Positions 11,192 through 24,222 of a stretch of DNA of 64,000 nt are shown in pieces. Both the position numbers and the translations under genes were made by a program. This DNA is from Acanthaster planci (taxonomy: Eukaryota; Echinodermata; Asteroidea; Valvatida; Acanthasteridae), in assembly GCF_001949145.1 (NCBI RefSeq), contig NW_019091418.1, positions 2,083,903-2,147,902 of the forward strand, given 5' to 3'. Every line of letters starts with the position of its first letter. The stretch's first letter is position 1. The notes under the pieces were generated by a model, which was given only the letters and a program-made list of their open reading frames with translations, did no database searches and was not told where the DNA came from.

Positions 11192-14100
11192 TACTGTTAC
11201 CAGCAGAAGCTTCTGGAGAGATGTGCCTGCATTGCCAATGCAACTGGGGACGACCCTCAAAAAGTACATGTAATTTAGCTGGATTCATTCCCTATTATCT
11301 CCCTTCCTGAGGCAAGGCAAGATTCAATTATGGTCAGGGTAATTGTGAGATTATTGGATTATCTGTCAGAGTTACATGTACAAAGCTGCCTTCACTCAGC
11401 AAAGCTTACATAAAATTCGTCTTATCAGGAAATCAATCAATTTCTGTGAGCTGTTATCACTTGAACTTATGACAAATGACTGCACTTTTGTTTCATCATT
11501 GCTAATTGTAACTGAATTTTTGATAGAAAAAGTTCACAAATTTTAGCAAAAAAAAAGTTTTGCCTAAAACTCCGATCATCTGCGAAAAAAACCTGTTCTA
11601 AACAGTGGGCAAAAAGATGTGAATTTGTTCATGAATACACAGCTGCTTACTGGTAGGAAAGATCCTGACACAGAGAAAACCAGCTTAATTTACATGTATG
11701 TACATGTACCAGAACATGTCGAGGATATTAAAAAAATATTTTCCCCCTTGAGGTACATGTACATATGTACATGTACTTCTTCCAAAGACTGCGGAACACA
11801 ATCATAAATTTATTTAAATGAAGCTTGCTAATCTTTTTGTACTTTTTCTCAGCGTGACTTAAATTCCTGAGTCTCATGTCCAAGTTTTAGTGCAAATGAA
11901 TGTTCAAGCATATTGTTTGGGCCATTTCTGATTGCAAGGTGATTATCTGCTTGCACTGTAGTGGATCCAGAGGGCCAATGGGAACTATCTACAATATTTA
12001 GATGAACAGTACGTGTACATGTACATGTTTTCCTTCCTCATGAGGCATTAGCCATACCGGTACATGTACAAACATACATGTACATGTACCGGTATATACC
12101 GTACATGTACCGTACAGATGTAATAATAGTAATTATAAGAATAAGGGATACATGTACAAGTACAAACATTGTAGTTCTTTTGCAGAACGATTGGTACAGG
12201 TACTCACTGGGCCCACAATTCCTCCCGTAAGTACATGTTCATACATGTACATGTACATTGTATACATTTCATCAATGCAGCTACAGTACATGTACAGTAA
12301 ATGTAGTGTTACCCTATTTGAGGCACTGCCTCACTAACCCTAACTGCCCAAAGAAGAACTTTCTGTTGAATTTTGTGAGACTTGGGATGAAAGGCCCAGG
12401 GAGATGGTGTTGGATTCTATGTGAGTTGGGACACACACGGGTCACAGTGTGCAGTGTCTGGCTTGCTGTACCAATTGTTGGACTATGCTTGATTTTGTCA
12501 GGTTTGGTACTGTTCAGTGCAAGTCATCCTATACTGCATAGACCCATCCATACCATATCACTCAAACTCCAACGGGCTCATTCTGTTGGAGTTTATCGGG
12601 TTTGGTACAGTGACCTGCATGTACAAGTACATAGACAAGTACATGAACCTGTTGGATTTTGTGAGGTTCAGTATGCTTTCTAGTGTAGGAGCCTAGGGGG
12701 TTAGGGCTAATGGACCTCAATAACCATTCCTGCCCTGGAAGATACTGGTACTACATGTATGTATACCCATTAATCCCTGGTGGATAGAGGCAAGTACAGG
12801 TGCCCAAGGTCATAGCATGTACAGTACATGTACATGGTACTGGACTGGTACTGTGCTATACCCCAGTAGCTGCTGGATTAGAACCCTGGGCCAAAGGGAT
12901 CAGGAGAACTTTGCAAACCCTAGTAACTTGGTCAGAGACACCCCAGTTACATGTACATGGGCACAATAGAAACACACATTTCAGTTTTCTACTGCAGTGT
13001 GAAACAGCACAAACTGACAAAGAAATTATAAAAAAATCCCTGTCATACTTGGATGTACATAAACTACATGTACATGTGCCGGTATATCCAGCAAGAAATG
13101 AAACCGGGGGGGGTACATGTATGTACCGGTATGTACTGTCCCCCCCCCACATGTCCAATCACTATACACAATCTAGACTATCTAATAGTAATACCCCCAT
13201 CCCCCCATGTCTGATGTGTACCGTACAGGTACATGTGTGTACATGTACAATAACCCTCAGGGCACCCCCACAACCCTCCCCCAAAAATGGATTGCTTAAT
13301 TGATTGGTACTGTCTACATCCTCTGGCAAGAATACAAATGACAACTACATGTACCGGTGCATGTACATGTACGGTTACCACAAAGCTTTAAATCTCTTAC
13401 TAACAAAGACATGATAAATCACCATATTTTGCAATTGTGCACCAGCTGGATTCAAGCACTTGACATCGTCAGTTCCCTCAATCTGCATTAGGCAAAAAAC
13501 CCTGTACCGTCTCAAAATGCTTTCAGGCAATCAGACACCCCCCCCCCATGCAATTGATTTTCCCAACCTGCAGCACTGGCACGAATTTGAGGCCAACCCG
13601 CACGCACAGAGAAATTCTTCAAGTCAGTCGATTGGAGAAGCACTGGGAAGCAGGGGAATTCTGTCAAGTGGGGTAATGTATACTCCCAGTGCTTCAGGAA
13701 GCAAAGTGTGACCAGGACTAGAAATGACGAAGGAAGATGAGCCTGCAAGGATGGCTGTGGTTTCTTCTCTGACAGGACGAGGCGGGCTATGAGACTGATA
13801 AATTGCATTCACCATGCATGTTGTCTTAAAATGTTTACTGGCTCACACTTTTTAAATTGATTAAAAGGACCCTCCAGCAGAATAGGCCGTCGTCATTTTT
13901 GTAACATTTTTCACAGTACTGGTACATGTACATGTACGTATTGTACGTGGACATCGAAAGATCAACAATTGCAATCACTCATGAACCAAACTCAATGCAA
14001 ATTTATGTATGTGTACATGTACACTGTACATGTTGTATGCACATGTACATGTGTGAACCTCTAAATGTATGGCTGTCACATCATTCCATCTATTAGCACA

Positions 14101-17100
14101 CAGGCTGCCATGGATTTCACAGCTAGCAGTTTTTGTCAAAAAGCATTATAACGTGTGTTTGGTTTTGTAATTGTTCCTTTTTTTTCAGACTTTTTTCGCT
14201 TCTCTTTTTTCGTTTTTTTTTTTGTTATTTACAGATAAACGTTTGTTAGCAGTGTACTGTAACCACTAATCAAGTGATCACATACATGTACATGTACAGT
14301 GTACATGTACCGATACATGTACGGCCATGTATGAAAACAGGGCTCTTCCATTGTCAGGTATTTCCCAAGATCAGGATGGTGTATTTTTTTCTTTTCCTTT
14401 TTTTCCCACTTTTCCCAAGGAATGCTTGGGAATTAATGTTAGTTAGTACATGTGAGAAAGTTTTGAAATGCATCTTGTCTACTGTAGGAATTTGCCAGCC
14501 ATCAACCTAAATGTATGGTACATGAACATGTACCGGTACATGTACAGGTACATGCACAACCTGTAGCACTGTGCTCTTTCTTTATTCAAGACTTCAATTT
14601 TACATGAAGAGAGCAACTAGGAAGTGACAATTTGTGATACATACATGTACATGTACATACGTGTACATGTAGACCTGTACGTGTACAAGTTCACAAATGA
14701 CTGAAATTTGTGTTTGAAAGGATGGGGCCTACTGGTACATGTACATGAACATGTACCATACTACTCATGTCCGTACATACATGTACATATGTGCATGTAC
14801 GTGTACAGGTGTACAATATGGACCATTAGATAATGTTCAACTTTGGGGGTTCTTTTTTCCTGAAGTGAACAGCAGTGAATTAATTTCCAATGTTTGATGT
14901 ACGGTACATGTAATGAGGGAAGTCAAGGCTGATATCTGGAACAATGATGACCATGTCAACCTTTCAACTTAATTGGAGTTAATTAATTAAAGTCTCGAAT
15001 GCTAGCAATTTTGAGGGACATGAACTCCCTGTTAAAATCCGAGCAAACAGAATTTACTGAGGAGTGATAATCCCTGAGGTTATTTTACACAGATTTATAT
15101 GTGGTGATAGGTGATTATATTTACACATATTAAAACCACAAAAAGTACCTCTCACAATTAATCGGGTCCCGAAGTCGGCAGTCGCGAATGTCATTCGATT
15201 CTGTCATTAGTGTCCAAAAAATCGACTGCAAAAAAGCGAGTAAAATTCATATCAATGTACAACACAAGCTTTAAAAAAGAGTGCAAAAAAGCACCGTCAT
15301 ACCATCATCCTTTTACGACTAGACCGATCACATTTTCTTCAAGTATGTTCCCAAAAACCGCAGTCCAAAATACCGATCGTGGTGATTTTGCGGCTTCCAT
15401 CAATGTCTCATGGTAACGTTAGAGAAACATTTTGCTGCATCGTGCCTGTTTGACCTTTGACATCAACCCAGATAGTGCGCCCTCTTTTTTATTCAATATT
15501 CATGAACCCCTCCACGGAATGGCGACACTCCGCGATTTTTCTCTTCAAAACAATTTTTCTCAAAAGAAAATCCATCATTCTGAACAACGTTCACAAAAAA
15601 TAACGCTCGAAACATAAAATACAATTCACGATGAAAATCTAATGCTCAGAGTCGTTAATTTTAATTTCAGCGGAGTTATCTCCAAAATAACCGGCAAAAT
15701 GAAAATGGCGAATGGAATTTTTTGAGCACTACATGTGACAGCATTTTCGGCATTCTCGAACGTCATGCAGTTTTTGTCAATATTCTCGAACGTCATCAAA
15801 ATTCTGTCAAATATGACTTTCGCAACGAATATATTGTACTCATAATAAATTTTTGATGCAGCCAAACTTAAAGATAATTTTTGGTGGTTGAAAGATACAA
15901 GACCTGGCAAATACGTTGGTATAGTGAGAGTGATTATAAACGGTAAGAGAATGAAGAGAGCCAAACTTTTCTCATTTTCTGTCAATTTTGTGCTCTTTTT
16001 TTGTGGCTGATATTTTTTAAAAGTTATTTCTTAGGTGCTTTAAAATACATCAGTATTATATACTGAGAAAAATATACTGAATTCTCCTTCTTGTTAAGAG
16101 AAGTTTTGAAATCAAGTCCTCTGGTGTAAACACTTTGACGTAAAACTTTAAATGAATTCAACTACATTTGATTTGCATGGTAGCCAACCAAATGTCCACC
16201 ATAAGTACATATTACGCCTATACAGTGTAATTATCCCCATATAATCATTTTTATAAATCTGAAAGTGCTACATGTACATGTAATTTGTATTTTACATGAT
16301 CAAAGTCACTCTTTTAGAAGTTTTGAAAAATGACATCCGGAGTTGCATTTTGGTCCATTTTATGAAGAACATCCCATGTGTAGACTTCAAACCATTAAGC
16401 CCATGTACTGTACATGTACATTACATGTAGCAACTACATGTACATATGTATGTACATACAGTGTACATGTAGCTCTCAATCACAACAGTAGGATAAAAAC
16501 AACCAAAAAAATTAAAAAAACAAAAATTTTTAGAAAGTCTATCAATTCATGAAAATATCTCACACACAAATCAGTGAAAATCTTTCCCGAACTGTGTGAA
16601 AATATCCCACTTGTGGGAAAATCTACTACAACTCTTTTCCAACTTGTATACGTATAGGAACATTTGTCAAAATCTGTTCCCATTTGTGTGAAAAACTGTG
16701 AGTACATGTATATTTCCCCAGTGTGAACAACTTTTCATGTTTGGTGAGGTGAGAATAAATTCCTGGAAAGGGATAAAGTTGGAAGAGAATTTTCCTTTTC
16801 AACATTAACTTTCAACTGCCATGTCCAAGTACATGTACATGTATACATGTACATGTATACATGTATGTACTGTACACATATCGTTATGTTACTAAACTGA
16901 GAACGGTAAATTTACTTTGAATAGAGTGCATTGCAATGTACCGGTAGTTCAGTGAAACAAGAAATGGAAAGGTCATGTACTAATTTGATGTTAGGCCTGC
17001 TTCAAACATAGGCGGTGTCTGAAACGGGCTTCTAGAGCTACGGCTAGGTCTATTGTCTATGCACTTCCATGCATTTCCAATGGAGTGAAGACCTACCAGT

Positions 17101-17893
17101 AGACTTAGCTCCAGACAAGAGATTTGAATGCAACCACAGAATTTCTGCCTTGTCTACTTCAAATAATGGTGCACAATTTGAATTGCAGTTTGAAATAGCC
17201 GAAAGTCAACGTTTGAAGTAACTGCCATGTCACTTTAACCAGTATCTCAACTGCACATGGCAGAAGTTTGACATTTGAAGTCGGCACTAGTGGATGTCAG
17301 AAAAGGACGTTGACTCACTCATGACGTCAATCGCCAAGTATAAGTACTTACAAATCATGATCTTTGAGGAAGTCATTAATAACCTTCCTTTTTAAAACAC
17401 TAGAATGGTATGCATGTCTCAAAATATTTTGTGTCAAACGACCCTTTTTTAACTTGGCATTGTGAAATTTCCTCTGTTACAATCATTCTGTGTCAAGCAT
17501 AAAACGTACATGTACTTTGGTTTAAGTGATCATTATTTTTTGCAGTCATTTTAACCTCTTGGTTATAAATTGATGTTTGGCAAAGCAAGTTCCCGACCGT
17601 TCTCTACCATTGTACAAATTAGTAGGCAAGCTACATGTTCATGTACATGTATGTACTAACTGGAGAGAAAAGTGAAAATCTGTGTTTAGTTTTGCAATAA
17701 AAATCCGTTTCCATACACTCATGAATAAGTGGACACATGATGTGCTGTAGGCCAGCTACTGTACATGTAATCACCGCTACCTGTAGATGGCACAGTTCTT
17801 GCTCGTACACACTGGTACCATAGCTCATGCATTGTGGAAGTACCAGTACTAGTAAATTACACCTAAAGATATAAATCACTAAATCACACTTGC
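11192..17893. other. No gene seen; long intron-like stretch
   Basis: About 6.7 kb without a supportable exon. Noted within it are GTACATGTAC clusters, C8-C10 tracts (13140, 13539), a T-rich tract (14170-14225), a CpG-richer patch at 15170-15560, and a 119-codon AT-rich minus-strand frame at 15626-15985. That frame has a hydrophobic start but no family resemblance and is probably chance. A second pair of frames at 13460-13815 is likewise unrecognised. Confidence 0.45.
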
Positions 17894-18004
17894 CTTCATT
17901 TTCTCCAGCCTATTCCTCTTGCCATTTCTCCCTCTCTGTCCAGTACAGCAGGCCAAGACCAGGATGAGACACAGCAACAGTAACCCTTGCCTCCAGACCG
18001 CCAT
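17894..18004 (-). CDS. Candidate first exon: signal peptide of a secreted protein
   Basis: On the minus strand ATG at 18004 opens exactly 37 codons ending at ATGAAG|GCAAGT. That junction is the consensus form of the rare GC-AG splice donor. The peptide is a textbook signal sequence: a short basic start (MAVWRQG), a hydrophobic core (LLLLCLILVLACC), a likely cleavage site near CTG|Q, then a strongly basic mature start (QRGRNGKRNRLEKMK). If not spliced, the frame stops four codons later. A basic stretch right after the signal peptide is seen in several secreted signalling proteins, including R-spondins, but the next exon is not identified, so no name is given. The exon is in phase 0. Confidence 0.48.
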
Positions 18005-18430
18005 TCCCAGGGCCTCAATACTGAGGGTGCCTCAGCACCCCTAAAGTGTCCAAGTTTATTTCTATCCTGGAAATGAAAAACATGTAGGGCCAAACCCATA
18101 TTTGAAAAATGCTAACGTATTAAAAAAAAGTTATTTTTCCAAATCTGACCTACTGTACATGTACATGTACATGTACTTGTACTTGGGTGATGCAGTCGAA
18201 CATGTGGAATCATAACCATTGTTATTCATATCATAGCAGGTACAGACTAAAATTACATGTACATGTGAATAATGCAAGTTGTTGGAAGTTTCTGATATTG
18301 TGCGGACAGACTGAAGGTATTAATTGGGCTAATTTTGTACTGTACCAGTACATCAACAGCACATGTACAGTAGTGCTGTGTTTGCATTACATGTTATGGC
18401 GCGTAGTAGGACTTTTCATAATCGCATGTG
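18005..18430. other. No gene seen
   Basis: If the signal-peptide exon is real, its 5' UTR and promoter lie here. GGGTGCCTCAGCACCCC at 18025 is a small hairpin. No TATA box is obvious. Confidence 0.4.
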
Positions 18431-18619
18431 GCCATTTGGGAAATACTGGTGATTTACAACAGTGCCACCAGAGTTTGCAACGTGTTGGCCAATCACAATA
18501 CGCGAAATTGACCATTTCTAAATGAGCATTGGGTTGATAAATTTTGCTCATACATGTAGTGACTGGTCAACGCGTTACAAACTCTTGGAAGTGCACTATT
18601 GGGAAACGCCCATACTGGA
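18431..18619. repeat. MITE-like imperfect inverted repeat
   Basis: The left half contains ACAGTGCCACCAGAGTTTGC then AACGTGTTGGCCAATCA. The right half contains TGACTGGTCAACGCGTTAC then AAACTCTTGGAAGTGCAC, which is its imperfect reverse complement. CATTTGGGAAATACTGG and TATTGGGAAACGCCCATACTGG lie outside the arms. About 60-bp arms enclose roughly 70 bases. No coding capacity. Confidence 0.5.
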
Positions 18620-18784
18620 CACTGAGCTAGAAAAAATTTGATTACATCATCAGCCCGATACACATGTGCCAATACACACTGCACAATGGCTTTGGAAGGG
18701 GGTTGAAGGGGGTTGAACACAAATCATGAAACAAACTAAATAGGGAAACAGACCACATGTACATGTAGGTGCTTACAAACGATT

Positions 18785-18850
18785 ATAAAGATTAACAAAG
18801 AAATAGACTTAGGCGGGATTTGAACCAGTAACCTGTGGAATACCGTACCA
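18785..18850 (-). mobile_element. Possible tRNA-derived SINE remnant
   Basis: The minus strand reads TTACTGGTTCAAATCCCGCC, a good Pol III B-box (GGTTCAAATCC) in a T-arm-like setting. The A-box half is not clear. Confidence 0.3.
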
Positions 18851-18967
18851 TACATGTACACAAACTGCTTGAAATCTCAGATTTTTCAAAAATTCCTGTA
18901 ATCAGTCTCATTCTCTGAAACCCTCATTATAGCGTTTTCAAGAGTTAATATATACATGTATGTAAGC

Positions 18968-19327
18968 TTTTGCACAATGGTAGAAAGGCATTGTGGGAAG
19001 GAAAATGAAGCTATACTAGTATAAATACTGGGCTGTTTTTCAATACTCAACCTCATCTCCGTCTCAGGCTTTGTTCCTCAAACCAATCTCCAATTGTGGG
19101 CCTGAAGCATTTACATTACATTGGATTACTATAATTTTTGGCTTTCTTGCATCTTATTTGATGTTCTGTGGCACTATTAGACTAATTACTGCGCTTACAG
19201 CTTCTAAGTCAGCTAGTAAAAAAGACGGATGAAGCCTGAGACAGAGCCGAAGTTGAGTATTGGAAAACGCCCCTGGTATGTTTGCTCCTTTTTCCTTCCC
19301 ACAATGCCTTTCTACCATTGTGCAAAA
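18968..19327. mobile_element. 360-bp MITE with ~110-bp inverted arms
   Basis: The left end TTTTGCACAATGGTAGAAAG, followed by GCATTGTGGGAAGGAAAA, is repeated inverted at the right end (CCTTCCCACAATGCCTTTCT then ACCATTGTGCAAAA). Inside, a second stretch (TTTTCAATACTCAACCTC then ATCTCCGTCTCAGGCTT) also recurs inverted (AAGCCTGAGACAGAGCCGAA then GTTGAGTATTGGAAAA). It is a non-coding foldback element. No target-site duplication could be fixed. Confidence 0.75.
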
Positions 19328-21111
19328 TCACTCATGTGGTAATAAGCAATAAGGCTAAAATACATGTGCCGATACGTATATGTACATGTAGACCTACATG
19401 TACATGTACGATATGTACATGTTCACTGTACCTCAAGGTTGCCCTCACAGGAAAATATATAGTTGACTTGAAAAAGTGGGGTTTAAGCTGCCAGATCATT
19501 TACCTCAGTATAAACTCTTATTACAACCCTACAGTGTACATGTACGTAAAATACATACACATGTGTACACGTACATATGTACCAGTACATGTGCAGTACA
19601 CTGGCTCACAAAGTCACACGGAGTGAGTTTGAGTTCTCGAAGTACATCTACCGGTACTGTAAGCTACTCAAAATTCTGCATCCTCACCCGGGAAACCTCT
19701 GATGCCGAGCGCATCGAAAATGAACAATACGTAATCTTCAAACTGGGATGCTGATACCCACTGGCTTGAATTTAATGTGGAATTCTCTGCATTTAAACCA
19801 GCATTCTAAGCCCTGATGAAGACCACTGTTTATTTCCATAGTCTTAACACCTTGGCCTATACTATAGTGCATCACAGTCTACATGTATATGTACAGTATT
19901 TGCTACTCAAAATACATAGGGCTAGGGCTAGGGTTAGCCTAGCCCCATTCGTGTGGCACGGACTCTCACTCACACTAGTGGGGCTAGGGCTAGCCCAGGT
20001 GGACTCCCTGACTGTACTAACGGTATGTTACGGAGGGAGTCCAGGAATAACATAATAAGGGTCAAAAATCGGGCAAAAACTTTATACTGCCATTTACTGG
20101 TAACTAAAATTTCAACACGTCCACCAATTTCACGTCTGTAAATCTTGTGCATTCTTATCTCCACAGCCGGTGGATACACTAGGAAATTTGACACATCACC
20201 ACATCAGACAGAATAAACTCGGAAAAAACGTTAAGTCGTGTCACTGTTGTGGACAGCTTTCACTTCAGCCGTCCAGTGCATGCCGTTTGTACAGTCTCAC
20301 AACGTTGCTATCATTTCCCACGATCTTAACGTGCACTTACTGGGCTACAGCCAAGATAAATCATCGAGATGGTGTTACTTTGAGGTGATGGGGGCTATAT
20401 TTCCTGCGGCACTATGTCTACAAAAGTGGATTAAGTGGAAGAAAAGCTGTTCCTCCCAACAACGCTTTTCTGACAAGATATTACTAGTAGGGAGCCTACC
20501 TTATTGATAATGATCTGCTGTCCCAGCGGGAGTGATGCGTCCATACACAACAACTCCGAAGAAGCATTTCACAGTTTATTAAAACACGCGCACGATCGAA
20601 AGTACAGTACATGTACGTTGATCTGACCTCACTAAACTCACACAAGTCTCCACTTTTCTCAGCTTTGCACTTCACATACATAATGACGCGGATGAATTAA
20701 ATGTTCCACCATGTTTACTCTAATTTAATTGTCTTTTATTCAAGCTGTCTTTACAAGTCAGGAAATTTTTGAGTAGACAGTTGCTGATGCCATAATATTT
20801 TGACCAAAAAATAAATAAATAAATAAAGTTATAGACTTGTATATGTTTAACTAAATAAATGTCAGGATTTACAAGAGGGCGCTGTGCACTCTATGTGGTT
20901 ATTCAATTTTCTGTAGATCTCTTGCTGCATGCATGCGGTTTAGGGGTGCACTGCCTAATTCAAGGGAAATTCTTCGGCAGGCGGAGGCGCTCAAAAAGTA
21001 CCCCTGCAGTTTATTTGGAAAAGAGGAGATTATGTGGCCCAAAAATTTGTGGGATTGTAAAAGAATGGCCCAGAATGAACTCCCTAGATTCAAGGGCTCC
21101 CATCCCAGGGC
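19328..21111. other. No gene called; several open frames without recognisable domains
   Basis: A CTTATCTCCACAG acceptor-like site at 20166 opens about 72 codons on the plus strand, and the minus strand is also open across 19970-20194. Neither resembles a known family. A short GGGCTAGGGCTAG pair near 19921 and 19980 is partly inverted. The stretch ends at the large gap. Confidence 0.4.
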
Positions 21112-21808
21112 NNNNNNNNNNNNNNNNNNNNNNNNNNNNNNNNNNNNNNNNNNNNNNNNNNNNNNNNNNNNNNNNNNNNNNNNNNNNNNNNNNNNNNNNN
21201 NNNNNNNNNNNNNNNNNNNNNNNNNNNNNNNNNNNNNNNNNNNNNNNNNNNNNNNNNNNNNNNNNNNNNNNNNNNNNNNNNNNNNNNNNNNNNNNNNNNN
21301 NNNNNNNNNNNNNNNNNNNNNNNNNNNNNNNNNNNNNNNNNNNNNNNNNNNNNNNNNNNNNNNNNNNNNNNNNNNNNNNNNNNNNNNNNNNNNNNNNNNN
21401 NNNNNNNNNNNNNNNNNNNNNNNNNNNNNNNNNNNNNNNNNNNNNNNNNNNNNNNNNNNNNNNNNNNNNNNNNNNNNNNNNNNNNNNNNNNNNNNNNNNN
21501 NNNNNNNNNNNNNNNNNNNNNNNNNNNNNNNNNNNNNNNNNNNNNNNNNNNNNNNNNNNNNNNNNNNNNNNNNNNNNNNNNNNNNNNNNNNNNNNNNNNN
21601 NNNNNNNNNNNNNNNNNNNNNNNNNNNNNNNNNNNNNNNNNNNNNNNNNNNNNNNNNNNNNNNNNNNNNNNNNNNNNNNNNNNNNNNNNNNNNNNNNNNN
21701 NNNNNNNNNNNNNNNNNNNNNNNNNNNNNNNNNNNNNNNNNNNNNNNNNNNNNNNNNNNNNNNNNNNNNNNNNNNNNNNNNNNNNNNNNNNNNNNNNNNN
21801 NNNNNNNN
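21112..21808. other. Assembly gap (697 N)
   Basis: Run of unknown bases. It roughly coincides with a change in repeat content: GTACATGTAC is abundant to the left and rare to the right. Confidence 0.99.
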
Positions 21809-23490
21809 CCCTTAGGTACTCCAACTGCCTAACTTTATGGCGCACTACTGCTTATTATTTGTGAGTGTGAGCTCCATTTGGATAAGTTGGTAAAGTACGG
21901 TATTCAAAGACGATCATGACGGTCACCAATGAAGCTTGAAAAAAATGAAATATGATTGTTTATGATGACTTTGAAACATTTCGGGACACAATCAATGGAA
22001 ATAGTTTCAATTAGTAGACCGTGGCAAAGGTTAGATTAATGTGTAAACGCAGATTTCCTTTTAAGTTTATTCTTTATAAAGTTGAAATGATTAAAATACT
22101 TTGGTATGTTTGTATTTTAGCTTTTACCGAAAGACTACTATAACTTATAATTTCATAATTGTTCATAGTACGACTGAGAACATTTCTTAGAATGATAGTT
22201 AAACACTTCAGATTTTCAGAAGTGAGAGGTCAATTTTTGGCAGAATGTTAATTCTCTCTCAGGTCAGATAATTTTTCACTTTGTATCAATTAATATGCTA
22301 ACAGATACTTTACAAAGGCCTTTTTTGAGGTGATAAACGAACAATAATTGCAAATTCAAAAATTTTGCACGCTTTTTCCTACCAAGGGGTTCCGGAAGCG
22401 CACCATCAGAAGTCAACTTTCAGGCTCTGTTGTAAAACGAAAAATTCATGTTTCTTCGCTTCAGTGCAAAAAGGACATAAAAAAAGAAATGTGAAAAAGC
22501 AACAGATTTATTTGGTAAGTTCAGTGTTAAATCAGTATAATAGAAAACAGATCTAGGTCTGTTGAAGTAGGTCTACATCCATTATAAATGGTATACCAAG
22601 GGGTGAATGAAATAAACATGGATAAAACACTTGATACAAGTTTATTTTGATGTAACCCTATCAAGTTACATGTTTGAATACGAGCCTGTGCATATCGTAA
22701 TTTCAAGATACTTTCAGTCAACGGAGAAGCGTACTGGTACAGTTTTTCATAAGTCAGAAAAAAAAAATCTAAGGGTTTGATTTTGTTCAAATACGCAGAG
22801 GTGGTTCCGAGATTTACCCAAAACGTACGTGATCTCCCTAGAGGTGCATAAATCATCGATGCTTAGTTTGCCCGTTTCTTAAAACTAATACATGACTCAA
22901 CACTTCATGGCAACACAGATTTCAAGAAATTCCGCATAAAAAATAATGAACTTTTAAAATCCACATCTCGGTTAAACTGCCATCTCCAACCTGTAATTAA
23001 CTTAGAGGATCACCTTCTCTTTCAGGAAGGGCGTAGCATGTTCGCCTAACTCAATCAGTATTTGGCAGTATATACACGTAGACGAGATTCTGCAGTTTCT
23101 AGACCTGCATTTCAGTTCTTCCATCTTCGTTTCACAACCGAATTTCTGCTACCAAAAATGCATTTCGTTTCTGCATAAACCCACTTATTTTGACAACAGA
23201 AAAAGAGGAATTTTCAGTGGCCCCCTTTATGGCGCAAAGTTGTTCACTACAGTATTAAGTAAAACCCAAATTTCTGTTGCATACGCGAATTCGAAGCTTA
23301 GACATGTGAGAGGCATTTCGTTTCATCAGGCGGTCTTCTCAGTTGCGGTGTCCACGGACAATAAATCGAAACAAAATGGTCACATTGGATAAAAATCTAG
23401 ATCACATAGGGCTGAAAGACTAATTGCATGTGAACGTGGTTGTAAATACTCAACATTTTACAATTGCCCACGCTGAGGTATCTGGGTTAT
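21809..23490. other. No gene seen
   Basis: AT-rich DNA. A 109-codon minus-strand frame at 22527-22856 and smaller ones have no recognisable domain. Confidence 0.5.
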
Positions 23491-23698
23491 GGAAGGGTAT
23501 TGCTGCCAACGCGAAAATAATTACTTTAGCTCGTTTTAAACGACATAGTTATCTCATTAGACCACTTATCATCATCTCGTTTATACGAAATATCTACATG
23601 TATGTCGTTAAAACAAGATAACAACGTTACCTAACGACATAGCTATGTTATTTAAATGAGATAAGATAAATTTTTCGCTTTGGCAGCAATACGCTTCC
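23491..23698. mobile_element. 208-bp MITE with 27-bp terminal inverted repeats
   Basis: GGAAGGGTATTGCTGCCAAC then GCGAAAA at the left is mirrored by TTTTCGC then TTTGGCAGCAATACGCTTCC at the right (2 mismatches). The interior contains repeated TTATCTCATT / ACGACATAG / GAGATAAG blocks in both orientations. Non-coding; no clear target duplication. Confidence 0.75.
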
Positions 23699-24222
23699 GT
23701 CTCTCAAAGGCACTGCATTAGCTGTGATGTTGAGACGCTCCACTACATTCGAATCGTCACGTCAAGTTGAAGTGCTACGCGCCGAATTAGTTTTCCAAGA
23801 TAAAGCCCCACAATCCCTTGATGTCTCTTTGCTGTTCTGGTCTGGGGATGAATAAGGTTCCCAGTTTGGTATGTTCTATGGTGAGGCGTATGAACAAGGC
23901 GAAGAATGATGGGACTAAGACGCTCACCGTCCGCCTGCCAATTCATGTCGACAATCACTGCAAGAAAAGCTTTAGCGCCAATGCAACTGATTGTGGCACC
24001 AGACCTCATAGCTTTAAGACTGCTTCAGGATCGGTTCATATTCCCAGCCTAGTTATTAAAGAACACTTCAAAATGTAATTTTGCTGCCTCCGTGCACCTG
24101 AACCCTACCCGCACTATACCGAGATAGCCCAGTAGAGCATCGCGCTGTGTACATACAGACGGAAGCAGTTTGTGGGTGACGGTTTCGCTATCCGCCTTGA
24201 GCAGAAACACCCCATCATCATA
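23699..24222. other. No gene called
   Basis: Frames of about 86-88 codons overlap on both strands (23743-24078) but show no family signature. Confidence 0.4.

Larger units (their letters stand above)
361..20620. repeat. Domain of dispersed GTACATGTAC palindromes
   Basis: The self-complementary decamer GTACATGTAC and close variants (TACATGTA, CCGGTACATG, GTACCGGTAC) recur all along this interval, often as short runs. Examples are 6405-6425, 8125-8170, 9370-9420, 10750-10860, 11690-11780, 12010-12300, 13920-14060, 14280-14330, 14640-14820, 16400-16470, 16830-16880, 18155-18180 and 19370-19410. The runs are not one tandem array. They are interspersed, point both ways by symmetry, and lie in otherwise unique AT-rich DNA. 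To the right of the 21112-21808 gap the motif falls to isolated cases (29942, 31383, 31780, 33675, 42722, 53752). Many small open frames here, rich in H, V, Y, M and C, are just translations of this motif. Confidence 0.9.

Noticed and set aside
11024-11288. Three minus-strand open frames encoding repeated GRQHLCYRRYWPAAFVLPEV-like peptides
   Set aside because: They are only the 31-bp minisatellite read in three frames; 31 is not a multiple of 3, so no stable repeat protein is encoded.
12258-12683. 141-residue plus-strand frame
   Set aside because: Built across GTACATG runs and repeated TTTTGTGAG/TTGGTAC text; no domain and composition like the surrounding intron.
15626-15985. 119-residue minus-strand frame with a hydrophobic start
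   Set aside because: AT-rich composition, no family resemblance, no upstream or downstream exon support; likely chance.
20859-21845. Long open frames of 251-318 codons
   Set aside because: Almost entirely runs of X from the assembly gap; the real flanks hold no recognisable coding sequence.
22527-22856. 109-residue minus-strand frame considered as a retrotransposon piece
   Set aside because: No RT, integrase or gag motif found.
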